Assembly (NCBI RefSeq): GCF_003013715.1
Contig: NC_072816.1
Coordinates: forward strand, 310,001 to 374,000
Direction of reading: 5' to 3'
Origin: Candidozyma auris
Lineage: Eukaryota; Ascomycota; Pichiomycetes; Serinales; Metschnikowiaceae
Length of the DNA stretch: 64,000 nt
Position 1 is the first letter of the stretch, and the number at the start of each line of letters is the position of its first letter. Both the position numbers and the translations under genes were made by a program. Shown here one piece after another: positions 38,358 through 49,800 of the stretch. The notes below the pieces were generated by a model that saw nothing but the letters and a program-made list of their open reading frames with translations, made no database searches and was not told the DNA's origin.

Positions 38358-41300
38358 ATGAAGTCCATCTTTCGCAAAAATAGGCGTTCTGTGGCCTTGG
38401 GCCCTAGAGACGATCTGGATTCTCGTCAAGAGTACTCAGACCAACTGGAGACTCGTCTGGCCGTTTCCAGGCTGAACAACTTGATTCGTTCGTTGGTGAT
38501 ACCTTCGTATGACTCTACCACGGCAGAACACGCGTGGATTAACGCAGCTATCAATCATCCATCTCCATTGGAGCTGCCAGAACTGGCCTTCAAGTTACTT
38601 CGAGCAGAGTTGAAAGGTTCCATATTGTACATTTATAGACCCCCATCACTGCTCAATGTGCGCCAGTTTCGGGCGGAAGCCACTGGCCGAAACACCGATT
38701 CGCCCCTACCGTCGGCGCTGTCTCAATCGTCATCGGTAGCAACGGTCGTGGGCAATCCTAAACATTCAAGACTACCCTCCGCAGGCAGATCCCTGACTGT
38801 AGCTGGCTCATTGCCTTCCAGTCAAGCCGACACATCCTCGACTTCCATCATGAGCTTCTCCATGTCCAGCAGAATTGCACCTTCAAATGCTTCCCAAAAC
38901 CCTTCCAACAATCAAACAGCGCCCTCGGTGGCATCAGCAAACACTATGGTCCCTTCTGTTCTTGACGCGTCCCCTCATAGTAATGCCATCAAGTATTTGG
39001 ACCGTCAAGTACCTCACCCTGATTTGCACCTCGACTCACTGTCCAATACATTCATGTCCAATAGTTCTCCCGAGGCGCTAGTCCATCACTTCTTATTTTC
39101 GGAGGCTCCTTCTTCGCAATCGCAACAAACCTCTGATCATGTCTCTCATTTGATAGTTGTCATGCCAATGCTTCCCAATTTCAAGGAGATCTTAGCTGTA
39201 CAATTTGCAATGCTCGAGGCGATATTTGACGGAAAATTTGGAAAATTTTCATCGTATAAGACTTTTGTCGATCGTTGTCTTGCTCTCTTTGACCATATTG
39301 TGAAACAATTTGGCGGCTTTTTGTTGAAGAAAACAGAAGGTTCCTTGATACTTAAGACTTTGCAGCTTTTTGATCAACATGCTCCGTCCAATTCTGCTAG
39401 TGCCATTGCCTTTTTCAAATCTAGCATGCTTACGAAACAACAAGAACTATTGAATCTTGTTAATTTTGACTCCTTTACCACGAGTCAACCACCAGACCCA
39501 TTTTACGAAATCAGCTCTTCGGTGTTTATGAATGATGTGAATTTGTTTGAGCTCGCTTCTCTAATAACTGAGCTCGACTTGAAATTTTTCAAATCATGGA
39601 ATTCAAGTAATGACAAGTCACTTCTTCTAGCTACACTGATTGCCGACAGCTCGTCCTCTGATACATTCTTCCGAAAGAATCCATTAGTGTTTAATAATGA
39701 CACCCAAGTTCATTATTTAGCACGCCTACTCATATTTCACTTATTTGCTGAAGATACGAGTAATAAAACAGGTGAACGTAGGGCTCGTATTCTTGAGCGC
39801 TGGATTGATCTCGGATGTCTACTTGACAAGTCCGGCAATATGTCTTCCTGGTTGGGAATTGCGTCCATAATCTTATCACAACCTGTCTTGCGTTTGAAGT
39901 CGGTGTGGTCGTATGTCAGTGCGGAATACATCAAACTCTTGAGAAATGACTGGTCGCCTGTACTATTTGAACTTGACAGGCGGTTTTTGGCGACGACGAA
40001 TGAGAACCTTGACATCAACAAACAAGGTTCTGTACTTCATGGAGAGGAAACCGGTGAACTACTGACCTCTAAGGAGTCGTATCATATAATGGCACCTCGT
40101 GGTCTAGGAAGGATCTATTCAAAAGACACTGTCATTCCGTATTTTGGTGATCTTCTCATAAACAACACCTCACATGGCGACCTTTCCAATTTCGAAACAG
40201 TTTGGAAAAAAGTGAATTATTCATTCGATCGATGGAATGACTACTTGAAGAATCTATCAAATATATCAGATCTTATTAACTACAATCAGGATGTGTTGCG
40301 CAGGTATAATTCTATGGGCTTCATCATTTCTAACGAAAGTCTCAATCAAGTTCTTTATCTTGGTGTCCATAAGGATGAAGGGGCGTTGCCTTCAGCCGCG
40401 TCTGTTCCCAAAAATGGTGCTTCTGTAATGACAAGCTCTGAAACTAAGGACCTGCTACAAAAGGTGCTTTTGCGCTTGCTTGAATTGAATGAAGAATCTA
40501 CAAGTTTGTCTGATGTCATGGCTTGTTCTCTAAAGTTAGAGCCTGGATTACCTGAGAAGTACATATCTGTTCCTGACGCAAATGCCAATGTCAGCGATAT
40601 TCACAAGATTCTGACCTTGAATATTTCAAGTGCTTCTTTGAATTTTTCGTCTTCAGGATTTTCGGCTTTCGGCAACGCTGATTTGAGTGAAAGTGATATC
40701 GACTCTTCCCTGAGAACTAAGAATAAGGAGACTTCACCGGATGAGAAGTTACCAAGATTCAACAATCAGAATTTCAAAATTGACCTCGCTAGATACGACG
40801 ACCTTGTTCGCAGCTCAGTGGGCACTCCCGAGTATCTCGTGGAGGATAGCCATAAAATTGTCATAAGTAATGAACTCACACTTCGGGTAGATGACTTCGT
40901 GCCCGATTTTGAGACCTCTTCTCTTCTCACATCCGAGGAGCGGCTCGAAGAAGACGAAGCGATAAATGGCGATGACCAAGGACTTGGGATTGACGTGGAT
41001 GATATACTCAATTCTGACAAGTTTAAGAACCTTCTGATGGCTGAGGAAAGCCGCGAGGACCCCCTGTCTCCATCAAAGGAGAAAAGACATCGCAGTTTTG
41101 GCTTGATTTCACACTCATCAAATAACAGGGCTAGTCTGGTCAGAGTATCGAAATATATTCCTCGTTTTGCAACTCTTGATGTTCTTATTGATCTATTATT
41201 GATCGATTCATCTTATTTTGACGTGCGATACTCCATTGATCTCACGGAATTTCGCTTCGTATTCCTTCTCAATTACACTTCATTCATGACAACCAAGGAG

Positions 41301-43829
41301 CTTCTTGATAGTTTAGCCCATCGCTTCGTCAATTCTGGAAATGCAGTTATTTCTATCATGAAGAAGAGATTTTTACTAAAGAGGGGTGAATTTGATCCCC
41401 TAATGTTTGGGAAATTTCCCAACTGGGACATTGATGAAAACGTGAAGTTGACGGACTTGGGCGATGTTGATTATGAATTACTTTTAAAAATCCAGATTAA
41501 TATTTTGAAGGTTCTTTTGGTTCTCTTGAATAACTTTTACACGAGCTTCGCATATGACTTGACGAACAAAAGATCAATGATTAAGTTCTTCAAATTATAT
41601 ACCAATGAGATTCTTCAGTGGTATAATTCCAACAAAATTGATCAAAATTCAGACAGGTATTTTGAGGAGTTGGTAACTTGCTATAAGAAGTTGAAGAAGT
41701 TGTTCGTCAAGAAAACCTATAGGCCTATGGAGAACCTGAAGTTTGAGGAGTTCCTAACTCATGAGTTTAGGTTCACAAACTCATTGCATGATGTCCCCAT
41801 GAACCGCAATTTACCGAGCCATAAAAACGTTCACAAGATCGAAAAGTTCATTCATAAGTTCAACAAGTTGCTTACCGTGTTTTACAAAGGCATCAACCCA
41901 GAAGACTGGTTCAAAGCTTTCGATCTTCTCGAAAACCAATTGGAGAACTTTTCTCTCATGAACTATACGATTACAAAGGCTGCTAGTGAGGAGCATGTGC
42001 ATATCTCGAATATATTCACCTACTTTGATAGCTTAAGAGATGCATCTGATAACGAGTTTTTGATTGCAAAATTTCCCCTTGTGTTCAGAAAACTATTTCA
42101 GTTGTATCACAAGTTTAAGTGTTATCTTTACATCCAGCTTTGCGATCCGAACATTTCAGTGGAAGAGAGGCTTGATCGGATGAAAACATTATTGATTATG
42201 GTCAAGATTTCGCAGATGAAAATGGGAGATACCCAATTTGTTTTCGAAGGGAACTCTGGTAGTATTCCTTCTTGTATCGAAAGTGCTATTGTGCATGTTA
42301 TCTATCACCCTGCAAGCCGACAACTATCATCATTATGGATGAAGGCTTCCAATGCACTCAATTCATCATTTCAAGATGGCAGTCATCAAAGCTCTTATAA
42401 AGATATTCGAAGCCTCTTACCAGTGAACTTAAAAAGCAGTGACATGCTCCTGGCTCATGAGCCTCTTCTTCCTTGCTTCGGTTGGATCTTTGAGCTCCTT
42501 CTCGAAGTGAACAAGTGTCCAAACTTTTACAGGAACCGCATTAATTTCAACAAGCGCTACTTGATCTATAAACTCATCAAAGAACTAAGCGTGGAGGATG
42601 CGGATGATACACATCTCGAGGCGGGAGAGTTTGACTTCTTGTTAAAACTTGATGAATCGTTATGTCAGTCGATAAACGTGAATGATATAATGATACAGGA
42701 TCGCCATAAACCTTCTTTGTTCGGACCAATGGTGAAAGCTCAGCTACAAATCAATGAGGCTGAGGCAATAAAGAAGGAGGGCAGGTTAGCCAGGGATGCC
42801 ACGGAAGATATGACGGGTGTCAGAAGCCGAAGACAAGCCAACAGCACGAGAAGGCATTCGCTCAACTACAAAACAAATGCAACTTCGAGGTTCAAAATTA
42901 GTGGTTTGTTCAATAGGCTCAATAATGCGGGCAACGAAAGAGTTGTGGATTACCGAGAACTTCCCGACGTTAGTTCTGTTGCTGACCTCAAAAGTAAGCC
43001 ATTGCACACGATCTATCTTAAGGACTATCAAATTTTCCCAGTTTATCTGCTTACTTACTGTCTCAAACTTACTTCCGAAACAGGAGACGTGGTTTATCTA
43101 AAGGCACCAACCGAAGATGCAATGAGGGGCTGGTCCTCAAAGTTAGCATTTGCTAACAGACATTGGTTCTTTTCAAAGACTTTGAATAATAAATGGGCCT
43201 CACCTACTACGACATTCAATATACCTCTCGAAACTGTTTGTTCAAGAGATAGAGAAAAAGCACCTGTTCTTTTGAACTCCATTTACGCAGCAATCGAAAA
43301 AGAGGGGCTCAACGATGTGGGAATATACCGTATAAGTACTTCATTGTCAGAGCTCACCGCTCTCAGACAAGAGATTGATCGAACTGGAACGATTGATTTT
43401 GAAGCAAGACACATCGACGTCCATGCACTCACCAGTTGCGTCAAACTCTTCTTCAGAGAATTGCCCGATCCTATCTTGACGGACGATGTTATCAGAGACT
43501 TGTATCAGCTCAAAACAGACAATGATCTCCTCACGGATGCAATGTCTGAAGAAGATTTTTTTGCTGAACCATTTGCAGCTATGTTGAAGAAGTTGCCGCA
43601 CTACAATTACTACACTATCAAGGCGTTGACAGGGCATCTCCATCGAATTACGTGTCACAGCGACAAAAATAAAATGACTGCTTCTAATTTGGCCACTGTC
43701 ATCGGACCAGCACTCACAGAAGCCAGCTCGGCGGAATCGCTTGTTAGCAACTTTGGGTTTATCAATTTCGTCATGGAAAAACTCATCTGTCACTGGACCC
43801 TGATCTTTAATTACGTCGAAAATGAATAA
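38358..43829 (+). CDS. BEM2: Rho GTPase-activating protein Bem2
   Basis: GAP for Rho1/Cdc42 controlling bud emergence, septins and cell-wall integrity. The 1823-residue protein has a Ser-rich N-terminal region, a long helical middle (RasGEF-like in other Bem2 proteins, about 900-1300), a PH-like domain (about 1530-1610) and the C-terminal RhoGAP domain (about 1635-1820). The RhoGAP domain has the arginine finger in DVGIYRIS, then KLFFRELPDPILT and NKMTASNLATVIGPALTE. The frame runs four codons further upstream only from a TTG; MKSIFRKNRRS at 38358 is the start. Seven CTG codons lie in the first 100 and would read Ser. S. cerevisiae Bem2 is longer (2167). Its 3' end is 94 bp from OXA1's. Confidence 0.9.
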   Translation: MKSIFRKNRRSVALGPRDDLDSRQEYSDQLETRLAVSRLNNLIRSLVIPSYDSTTAEHAWINAAINHPSPLELPELAFKLLRAELKGSILYIYRPPSLLNVRQFRAEATGRNTDSPLPSALSQSSSVATVVGNPKHSRLPSAGRSLTVAGSLPSSQADTSSTSIMSFSMSSRIAPSNASQNPSNNQTAPSVASANTMVPSVLDASPHSNAIKYLDRQVPHPDLHLDSLSNTFMSNSSPEALVHHFLFSEAPSSQSQQTSDHVSHLIVVMPMLPNFKEILAVQFAMLEAIFDGKFGKFSSYKTFVDRCLALFDHIVKQFGGFLLKKTEGSLILKTLQLFDQHAPSNSASAIAFFKSSMLTKQQELLNLVNFDSFTTSQPPDPFYEISSSVFMNDVNLFELASLITELDLKFFKSWNSSNDKSLLLATLIADSSSSDTFFRKNPLVFNNDTQVHYLARLLIFHLFAEDTSNKTGERRARILERWIDLGCLLDKSGNMSSWLGIASIILSQPVLRLKSVWSYVSAEYIKLLRNDWSPVLFELDRRFLATTNENLDINKQGSVLHGEETGELLTSKESYHIMAPRGLGRIYSKDTVIPYFGDLLINNTSHGDLSNFETVWKKVNYSFDRWNDYLKNLSNISDLINYNQDVLRRYNSMGFIISNESLNQVLYLGVHKDEGALPSAASVPKNGASVMTSSETKDLLQKVLLRLLELNEESTSLSDVMACSLKLEPGLPEKYISVPDANANVSDIHKILTLNISSASLNFSSSGFSAFGNADLSESDIDSSLRTKNKETSPDEKLPRFNNQNFKIDLARYDDLVRSSVGTPEYLVEDSHKIVISNELTLRVDDFVPDFETSSLLTSEERLEEDEAINGDDQGLGIDVDDILNSDKFKNLLMAEESREDPLSPSKEKRHRSFGLISHSSNNRASLVRVSKYIPRFATLDVLIDLLLIDSSYFDVRYSIDLTEFRFVFLLNYTSFMTTKELLDSLAHRFVNSGNAVISIMKKRFLLKRGEFDPLMFGKFPNWDIDENVKLTDLGDVDYELLLKIQINILKVLLVLLNNFYTSFAYDLTNKRSMIKFFKLYTNEILQWYNSNKIDQNSDRYFEELVTCYKKLKKLFVKKTYRPMENLKFEEFLTHEFRFTNSLHDVPMNRNLPSHKNVHKIEKFIHKFNKLLTVFYKGINPEDWFKAFDLLENQLENFSLMNYTITKAASEEHVHISNIFTYFDSLRDASDNEFLIAKFPLVFRKLFQLYHKFKCYLYIQLCDPNISVEERLDRMKTLLIMVKISQMKMGDTQFVFEGNSGSIPSCIESAIVHVIYHPASRQLSSLWMKASNALNSSFQDGSHQSSYKDIRSLLPVNLKSSDMLLAHEPLLPCFGWIFELLLEVNKCPNFYRNRINFNKRYLIYKLIKELSVEDADDTHLEAGEFDFLLKLDESLCQSINVNDIMIQDRHKPSLFGPMVKAQLQINEAEAIKKEGRLARDATEDMTGVRSRRQANSTRRHSLNYKTNATSRFKISGLFNRLNNAGNERVVDYRELPDVSSVADLKSKPLHTIYLKDYQIFPVYLLTYCLKLTSETGDVVYLKAPTEDAMRGWSSKLAFANRHWFFSKTLNNKWASPTTTFNIPLETVCSRDREKAPVLLNSIYAAIEKEGLNDVGIYRISTSLSELTALRQEIDRTGTIDFEARHIDVHALTSCVKLFFRELPDPILTDDVIRDLYQLKTDNDLLTDAMSEEDFFAEPFAAMLKKLPHYNYYTIKALTGHLHRITCHSDKNKMTASNLATVIGPALTEASSAESLVSNFGFINFVMEKLICHWTLIFNYVENE

Positions 43830-43923
43830 GTATATAACACAATACTACAGAACTTCAAGTATGGCCGATCATTTACACTGATGATTGATTCTATGTACAG
43901 TTTGATGAATACAAAAGAATTGT

Positions 43924-45078
43924 CTAATGTCTCTTGATAAATCCATCTCTCGAACTCAGACGAATCTTACGTTCAGCCTCCAACTTTTTATTGAGGTTTT
44001 CGGCATTCTTTTGTTGTAACTCCCGTTGCCTCTTCTTGAAGTCGGCAAACCATTCGCTAAAATTAGCTGGCTGCTGTTGCTGCGGTACCTTAGGAGGATC
44101 TGGTAGTTTGTAGTAGTTTCTGAACATCTTGCTTCGGAAGAAAAGGCCCTGCAAGAGGGACAAAATTGTATTGAAGGTAAGATAAATTGCCACAGCAGAA
44201 GAAAGCTTCATGGTCATCAAGAAACCAATAACGGGGAACACGTAGATATATTTCTTGAACATGGGATTCACCTGTGCATTACCAGTATCTCCACCCATTC
44301 TAAAGAAGGCAACAATTAAAAGCGCAGACAGAGCTTGTAAACCCAAATAAGGATCTGGTTGTGACAAATCAGTGAACCAAAGAGCACCTTGAGTTGTGAA
44401 GCCATCCACTGGGTGAGCAGCCATTTTTCTGAGGCCCTGGAAGATTCCGTATGCGAAAGGAAGTTGGGCGAAAGAGAGAAAAGAGGAACCCAAAGACACT
44501 CCATGCTCCTTCATAAGATCTTTTCTCTCTTTCATCAAGTTTGTTTTTTCAAAAATTGACTCTGCAGTACTAGCATCGTTCATGAGCTGCTTGAGCTTGG
44601 GTTGAATTGGGGCCATTTTAGCGTTGTTGACTGCAGCCTTGACGAAAAGCGGAAGAAGAACAACTCTTAGAAGTACTGTGCATGCCACTATTGTTCCCCA
44701 CCAAGGCAACCCTGTGTAAACATGAACGTACTCAAAGTACGTCTCCATCAATGACGTTGGTCCCCAACCCTGAGCCATGCCGATGGAGTTTAAGTATCCC
44801 AATGTGTCTGAAGTGAGCTCTGGAGCATTATTCACAGATAAAAGTTGATTTTGGATCTCCGATGCCGAAGAGCTAACGTCGCTTTCGGCGATTTGTTTGG
44901 CAACTTCGGTTGCCGAACTTTGTGAATTGAATCGCACAGAAACCGGCGGAAGCGCCATAGAGAGTCTTGAAGACATTGGCGATACAAAAGTCCCTGGACG
45001 AGCAGTCAGCCTGAGTCCTAGGTGGAACAGAAGAGCCCTTCTCGAAGGTAACGCCTTCGACGCGAGGTTTCTGAACAT
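43924..45078 (-). CDS. OXA1: Mitochondrial membrane insertase Oxa1
   Basis: Inserts mitochondrially and nuclear-encoded proteins into the inner membrane and binds mitoribosomes. The 384-residue protein has an Arg/Ser-rich presequence (about 1-50), an intermembrane stretch, then the YidC/Oxa1 core. The core starts at GLPWWGTIVACTVLLRVVLL (near 130) and includes PLFVKAAVNNAKM, FLSFAQLPFAYGIFQGLRKM, a Gly-rich loop and MKLSSAVAIYLTFNTILSL. The tail (about 320-384) is Lys/Arg-rich and helical, as expected for ribosome binding. It is divergent from the next gene with 137 bp between starts. Confidence 0.95.
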   Translation of the reverse strand: MFRNLASKALPSRRALLFHLGLRLTARPGTFVSPMSSRLSMALPPVSVRFNSQSSATEVAKQIAESDVSSSASEIQNQLLSVNNAPELTSDTLGYLNSIGMAQGWGPTSLMETYFEYVHVYTGLPWWGTIVACTVLLRVVLLPLFVKAAVNNAKMAPIQPKLKQLMNDASTAESIFEKTNLMKERKDLMKEHGVSLGSSFLSFAQLPFAYGIFQGLRKMAAHPVDGFTTQGALWFTDLSQPDPYLGLQALSALLIVAFFRMGGDTGNAQVNPMFKKYIYVFPVIGFLMTMKLSSAVAIYLTFNTILSLLQGLFFRSKMFRNYYKLPDPPKVPQQQQPANFSEWFADFKKRQRELQQKNAENLNKKLEAERKIRLSSRDGFIKRH

Positions 45079-45215
45079 TTCGTTGCTTTGAGTATGGCCA
45101 GTCTATTATCACTAGAAATGAGAAAATCTTGTGTCTCAATTTTTCATACGTACTGTACAAAATATCTCGAATACCATCCTTTGAAACACGATAAAACCTA
45201 GAGTTGAAATTTCAT

Positions 45216-46790
45216 ATGCTGAAACGTGGATATGGCGGATTCCTACGACGGTATTTGTCGATAAAGCTGAAGCCTATTTCATGGCTTGGAGGAGGACTGG
45301 TCGCTCCGGCAACTCAGGATGATCTAAAGCGGTTTTTAATAGAGTACCAGAATCTCTCCTCTAGCCAGCAAGATAGGATTACGTCGCAAGGCATTCATCC
45401 ATCTTATTTAGCGAACATCAAATTAATCAATTTGCTAAACACCGGGGATAATATACTGACGTTCACTCATATCGCTCATAATTTAACCAAGAAGGATGGA
45501 GAAATACTCAGCAGTAATTTGATAGAAAGGTACATTGTCAAACTTATATCAACAGGGCAATTGTCCCCTGCCGTAACTCTCATTCATACAATGCTTGAGT
45601 CTGATAAATCGTCCTATGGTTTATCAAGGCAAACATGGTCGTTCCTTGCATCACGAGCCTGCGAATTAGGTGACCATGATGCGGCCACTTTGGTATATCA
45701 TGAAATTATAGACCCTATAGAAGCTTACTTGGACCCCGCATTTAATGGATTGGACAATCCTCACGTCCCATTTCTACTATTCCCAGATATCTTGGCTCTG
45801 CTCGCCGTAATCTTCATGCACAACGGGAATCACGTTCCTGTTGTGGGCATTCAGCTGTACTTCAAGAAGTTCTACTCCTACTTTTGGCATCGTACCATTT
45901 ACAGAACCATTGCATTAGCCAAAATCGAGTCTCAAGCAAAAGCTGGGCTCTTTTCAAGGGCATTATCAGATTTTGTGAGCTTGGCATGGCAACATAGGGG
46001 ATACAGAGGACTTACAAAAGGAAGTGTAGTGGAACACAACTTGAAGTACGCGCTAGATAAAAATCAGAAGCTGAGACAGGAAGCGATCTTGGCTAGCAAT
46101 GACCCTTTGAACGATTCGACTATTGAGTATAACAAGTACACACTTCCGGGAAAGACATTTCAGTCAATTTTTGATGGAGTCATTAGCATAGCTGATACTC
46201 CTTATTTTAACGAACTCATAAGGAGTAAAGTTAAGCAGGTAATAGCCGAACGCAGCTCAGTGACCGAACGGCTAGTCAATTTTATATCGTCAAATCATCA
46301 TGGATTGACCACCCCAGTCGTTGCAGCTCTATGTTCGGATGGCCTAGTATTCGAGGCATGGGCCGTCGTTAATCAAGCAAGAGCATCGTTTCCTCGCGTA
46401 CATAAGAAGGTATTTTTTCGAGGCGGCGAAGTCTTTGTGCAAATGTTCAAAGCTATCAAAGCCAAGTTTAACACTAGCGAGATTACAGCCTCTGAATTGA
46501 GACAACTCAGTGAACTTTTGCAGACATGTCGCAATATGTGCCTGGAGACATATGACCCTGGCTGGTCATATGAGTGTCGACTTGCTTGTTTGCAAGCTTT
46601 GCTCGCTTGTCCATCGTCTTTAGGACAGGAAATCAGGCTTTATTTGTATGAGTGGATCTCTGAGCATAAATCGCACTCTAGACTACAAAAGCCTCTTATA
46701 GCTTTGACTAAAACGGACTATGAAAAGTTGATTAGTATCAATGTTGGTGATACTATAATCTCCTGTGTATACCCTATATCCGAAAATTAG
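45216..46790 (+). CDS. Unrecognised helical-repeat protein, probably mitochondrial
   Basis: 524 residues; I cannot name it. The start MLKRGYGGFLRRYLSIKLKP is basic and acid-free, fitting a mitochondrial presequence. The rest is predicted mostly helical, with pairs such as LSPAVTLIHTMLESDKSSYG and RACELGDHDAATLVYHEIID that resemble PPR/TPR-type repeats, so a role in mitochondrial gene expression is likely. Mrx1- or Aep-type proteins are candidates, not established. The frame extends four codons upstream to a TTG only. It shares a short divergent promoter with OXA1, and its stop is 22 bp from the convergent SMC6 stop. Confidence 0.75.
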   Translation: MLKRGYGGFLRRYLSIKLKPISWLGGGLVAPATQDDLKRFLIEYQNLSSSQQDRITSQGIHPSYLANIKLINLLNTGDNILTFTHIAHNLTKKDGEILSSNLIERYIVKLISTGQLSPAVTLIHTMLESDKSSYGLSRQTWSFLASRACELGDHDAATLVYHEIIDPIEAYLDPAFNGLDNPHVPFLLFPDILALLAVIFMHNGNHVPVVGIQLYFKKFYSYFWHRTIYRTIALAKIESQAKAGLFSRALSDFVSLAWQHRGYRGLTKGSVVEHNLKYALDKNQKLRQEAILASNDPLNDSTIEYNKYTLPGKTFQSIFDGVISIADTPYFNELIRSKVKQVIAERSSVTERLVNFISSNHHGLTTPVVAALCSDGLVFEAWAVVNQARASFPRVHKKVFFRGGEVFVQMFKAIKAKFNTSEITASELRQLSELLQTCRNMCLETYDPGWSYECRLACLQALLACPSSLGQEIRLYLYEWISEHKSHSRLQKPLIALTKTDYEKLISINVGDTIISCVYPISEN

Positions 46791-46812
46791 ATTGATAATG
46801 ATGCAGATGGTG

Positions 46813-49800
46813 TTACTCTTGTCTCGGTGGTTTGATCTGGTGAATCTTGACATCTTCACTCTCTCTGAGATCACCAACAGCTGTAATGTCTTGAGGTGTG
46901 ATGAAAATGGATTGCGCGTTCGACGAACGAAGCTCGTGTATCAAGAGCCTAATTGCGATTGTACGGTTGACCGAATCCATGAATACGTCGAACTCATCCA
47001 ATCCGCATACTCGGGGCTTCATAACTTTCCAGATACTGAGCAAGAAAGCAATCTGAGTAAAAGATTTTTCACCACCTGAAAGTGAAGATACCGTTCGCGT
47101 TTCCTTGTCATCTTTTGTTTGAACCTCTGTAAGAACTTTTTTGTTTGCAAAGTCAAATTCGAGTCTTCCTTTAAACCCTCGAAGAGCAAGACAATGTTCG
47201 AAAGACAGCTTTGCCCTAGTGAGTTTCTCTTTGATTGTGATATTGAGATTCTCAAACCTCGAGTTAAGATCATTCTCGAGGGTAATTCTGGCATTTTCCA
47301 ATTCTGTGAGATTGTTCTCACACTTAGCTTTATTTGCTCTGGCCTCGAGAAGCTCATCCAGGATTTCCTCGAAGGACTTCCTATTACTCTTTTCAGATTC
47401 CTCGATTGCTTGCTGGATGTTCATGTACTCTGTCGTGATAGATTCTGTTGTATCTTTAGGAAGGATATTTGCCACCTCTCTTGTGCAACGACTTTGCGCT
47501 TGTTCTAATAGATCAGCCAATTTCAGCTCATCCTGTGCTTTTTTGTCCTCGCAAGCTTTAATTTCACTCTGAAGCTCTTCACACTTGACTCGGCTAGCTT
47601 CTATATCAGCCTTAATGTTGTCGATTTCTTCCTTCACGGAAGCTAGTTGCATTTTGATGGAAAGTAGTTGATCCTCAATCTCTTTACGCAGATTACGGGC
47701 AGTTTCGACAATAGCCTTCTTGGCTTTTTCGTTGCGCTTCGCTTCCTTTCCATTCTCTGCCACTTCAACAAACATACCCTCACGGGTCTTGATTTGGTTT
47801 CTTAACTTGTCAATTTGGGCTTCAAGACTCTGTATTCTCCCGTAATCACCCTCCTCCTGTACAAGTCTCTCTGTCGAGAAGATTTGGTTTTGGATATCCT
47901 TAAGATGCTGTCTTTTTTCGTTGTAGCTGCGTTGCAACTCTATCTTGCGTTTACTTAATGCCTCCCTTGCATTGTTCCTTTTCAACTGAATGCTGCTCTC
48001 CTCCTTTAGTAATTCTTCAAGCTCCCTTCGGAAGTTATCATCACTCGATGACTTTCCTGCAAGCTTGGGTAGGTCATTTGAATAGAAAACAGGGTCTCTT
48101 AGGATCGCCCCATTTCTTCCTCTTGCTATTCTGATGCCAGATTTCTTGTCATTGAGGCAGAATGCACTGCGAACTTCTGCTATCCTAGTAAGTTGTTCAG
48201 CAGATGATATAGCGTCACAAATAACAGTTTCTTCAATGTTACTCGAGTCAATGAGGGTATAAAGCACATCATTCACATGAATTTCAAGAGCGTCAAGTAC
48301 GCTCACTGAATTCGGAACCTTAGTGGTGTTATAAGCGAAGCTCTCAAATTTTCTCACGATTATGCTCTTGAAAATCCGTCTTGACCTCATGAGTTCAGTC
48401 AAGAGCCTTCTATCGTGCTCATCACAGACGATGAATGAATCCAATGTTTTTTGCAAAAAGGCATTGATTAAGTCAGACCATCGACTGTAACTTTTTTTCA
48501 CGCTCACGAAACATCCAACGGGACCAATAGGCTTCTTGTGCCAGCTAACTTCATTTTCGATTGCTCTTAGGAGATTTTGAATAGAGGGGCCAAATGCAGC
48601 GAATTTGTCGTTCTTTGTTCGTTGTATACTCCTTATTTTATCTTGTAAGCTTAGCTTTTGGCTTTTTACTACATTCAATTTTCTGTTGAGCTCCAATAGC
48701 TCGGGGGTTTCATCTTCAAGCTCAGTCAAAGCCTTATGAAGCTCGTCTCTTTGACTAGTGAGGGTTTGCTCTCTAGCTTTCAACATTGTGAGTCTCTCTT
48801 TCATCTGATCTTTGGAACCGCCGTTGATTTCATCAATCTTCTTTTGCTCTACCTCGATTTGCTTTGAATATTCCTCTATCTGTTTCGTGAAATCATCAAC
48901 CTCCGTTTTGTAATTTGTAAGATCATTTCGAAGCTGTTGAGTGTGTCTTGTTGCTGCACTCGCGTTCTCTTCGGCTTGCTGTAGTTCGACCGACCTCAAC
49001 TCAAGCTTTTCACGAATGGCGCCATGCTCCTTATTCAAATGGGTGAGCTTCTCCTCTTGAGTCGATAATGACGTCTCGAGGGCATTTCTGGAAGTATGGA
49101 GCAGTTGAATGGTTTCAAACTTTCTATCAATATCCTCCTGTTTCTTTCGTAGCCTTCTCTCCATCACGCCGACATTATACCAGTACATTTTCCCATTTAT
49201 ACGTTCTGACTGTTCCCTAAGGTTATGTGAATGCCTATACTTTTGATAAGTCCGCTCACATTCTTTATACTTTTGACATGCCTCTTCAAAATATTCTCTA
49301 GCAGACTTCAGCCTTTGCTGCAAAGCCATTATATTTCTAGATGCATCTTGATAATTCAGTAGAATTGATTGTATGTTTGTGCCTTCGCTGAAATGAGTAA
49401 ACCTCGACAGTTCTGTGCTGCTTGCTATAAATTCACGAGCTTTATCTTGAGAGAGAAACGAAAGAGGGTTGTTCACCACGATGAAGAACTTCTGAAGTAT
49501 CTCATCCAATGTTTTCTTTTTTGTAGACACGATAGCTCCACTCTCGTTTTTGATATAGTAGTTGTTAGAACCTTCACGTAAAAGCTTGCGTTCAACAATA
49601 ATTTTGGAGCCGTATACGCTTCTCTCGAAGGAGTCGAAGCCGTCATTATCAATCTCCACGATGATTCGCGCAGTATTCTTTCCGTCCTTGATTAAACTCT
49701 TGATCGATGATCCACGATTTGTATCGGTCGCTTTAGCTCCGAGGCCAACGGAGATCCCGGTGATAATTGCACTCTTTCCTGAGCCATTTCTTCCAATAAT

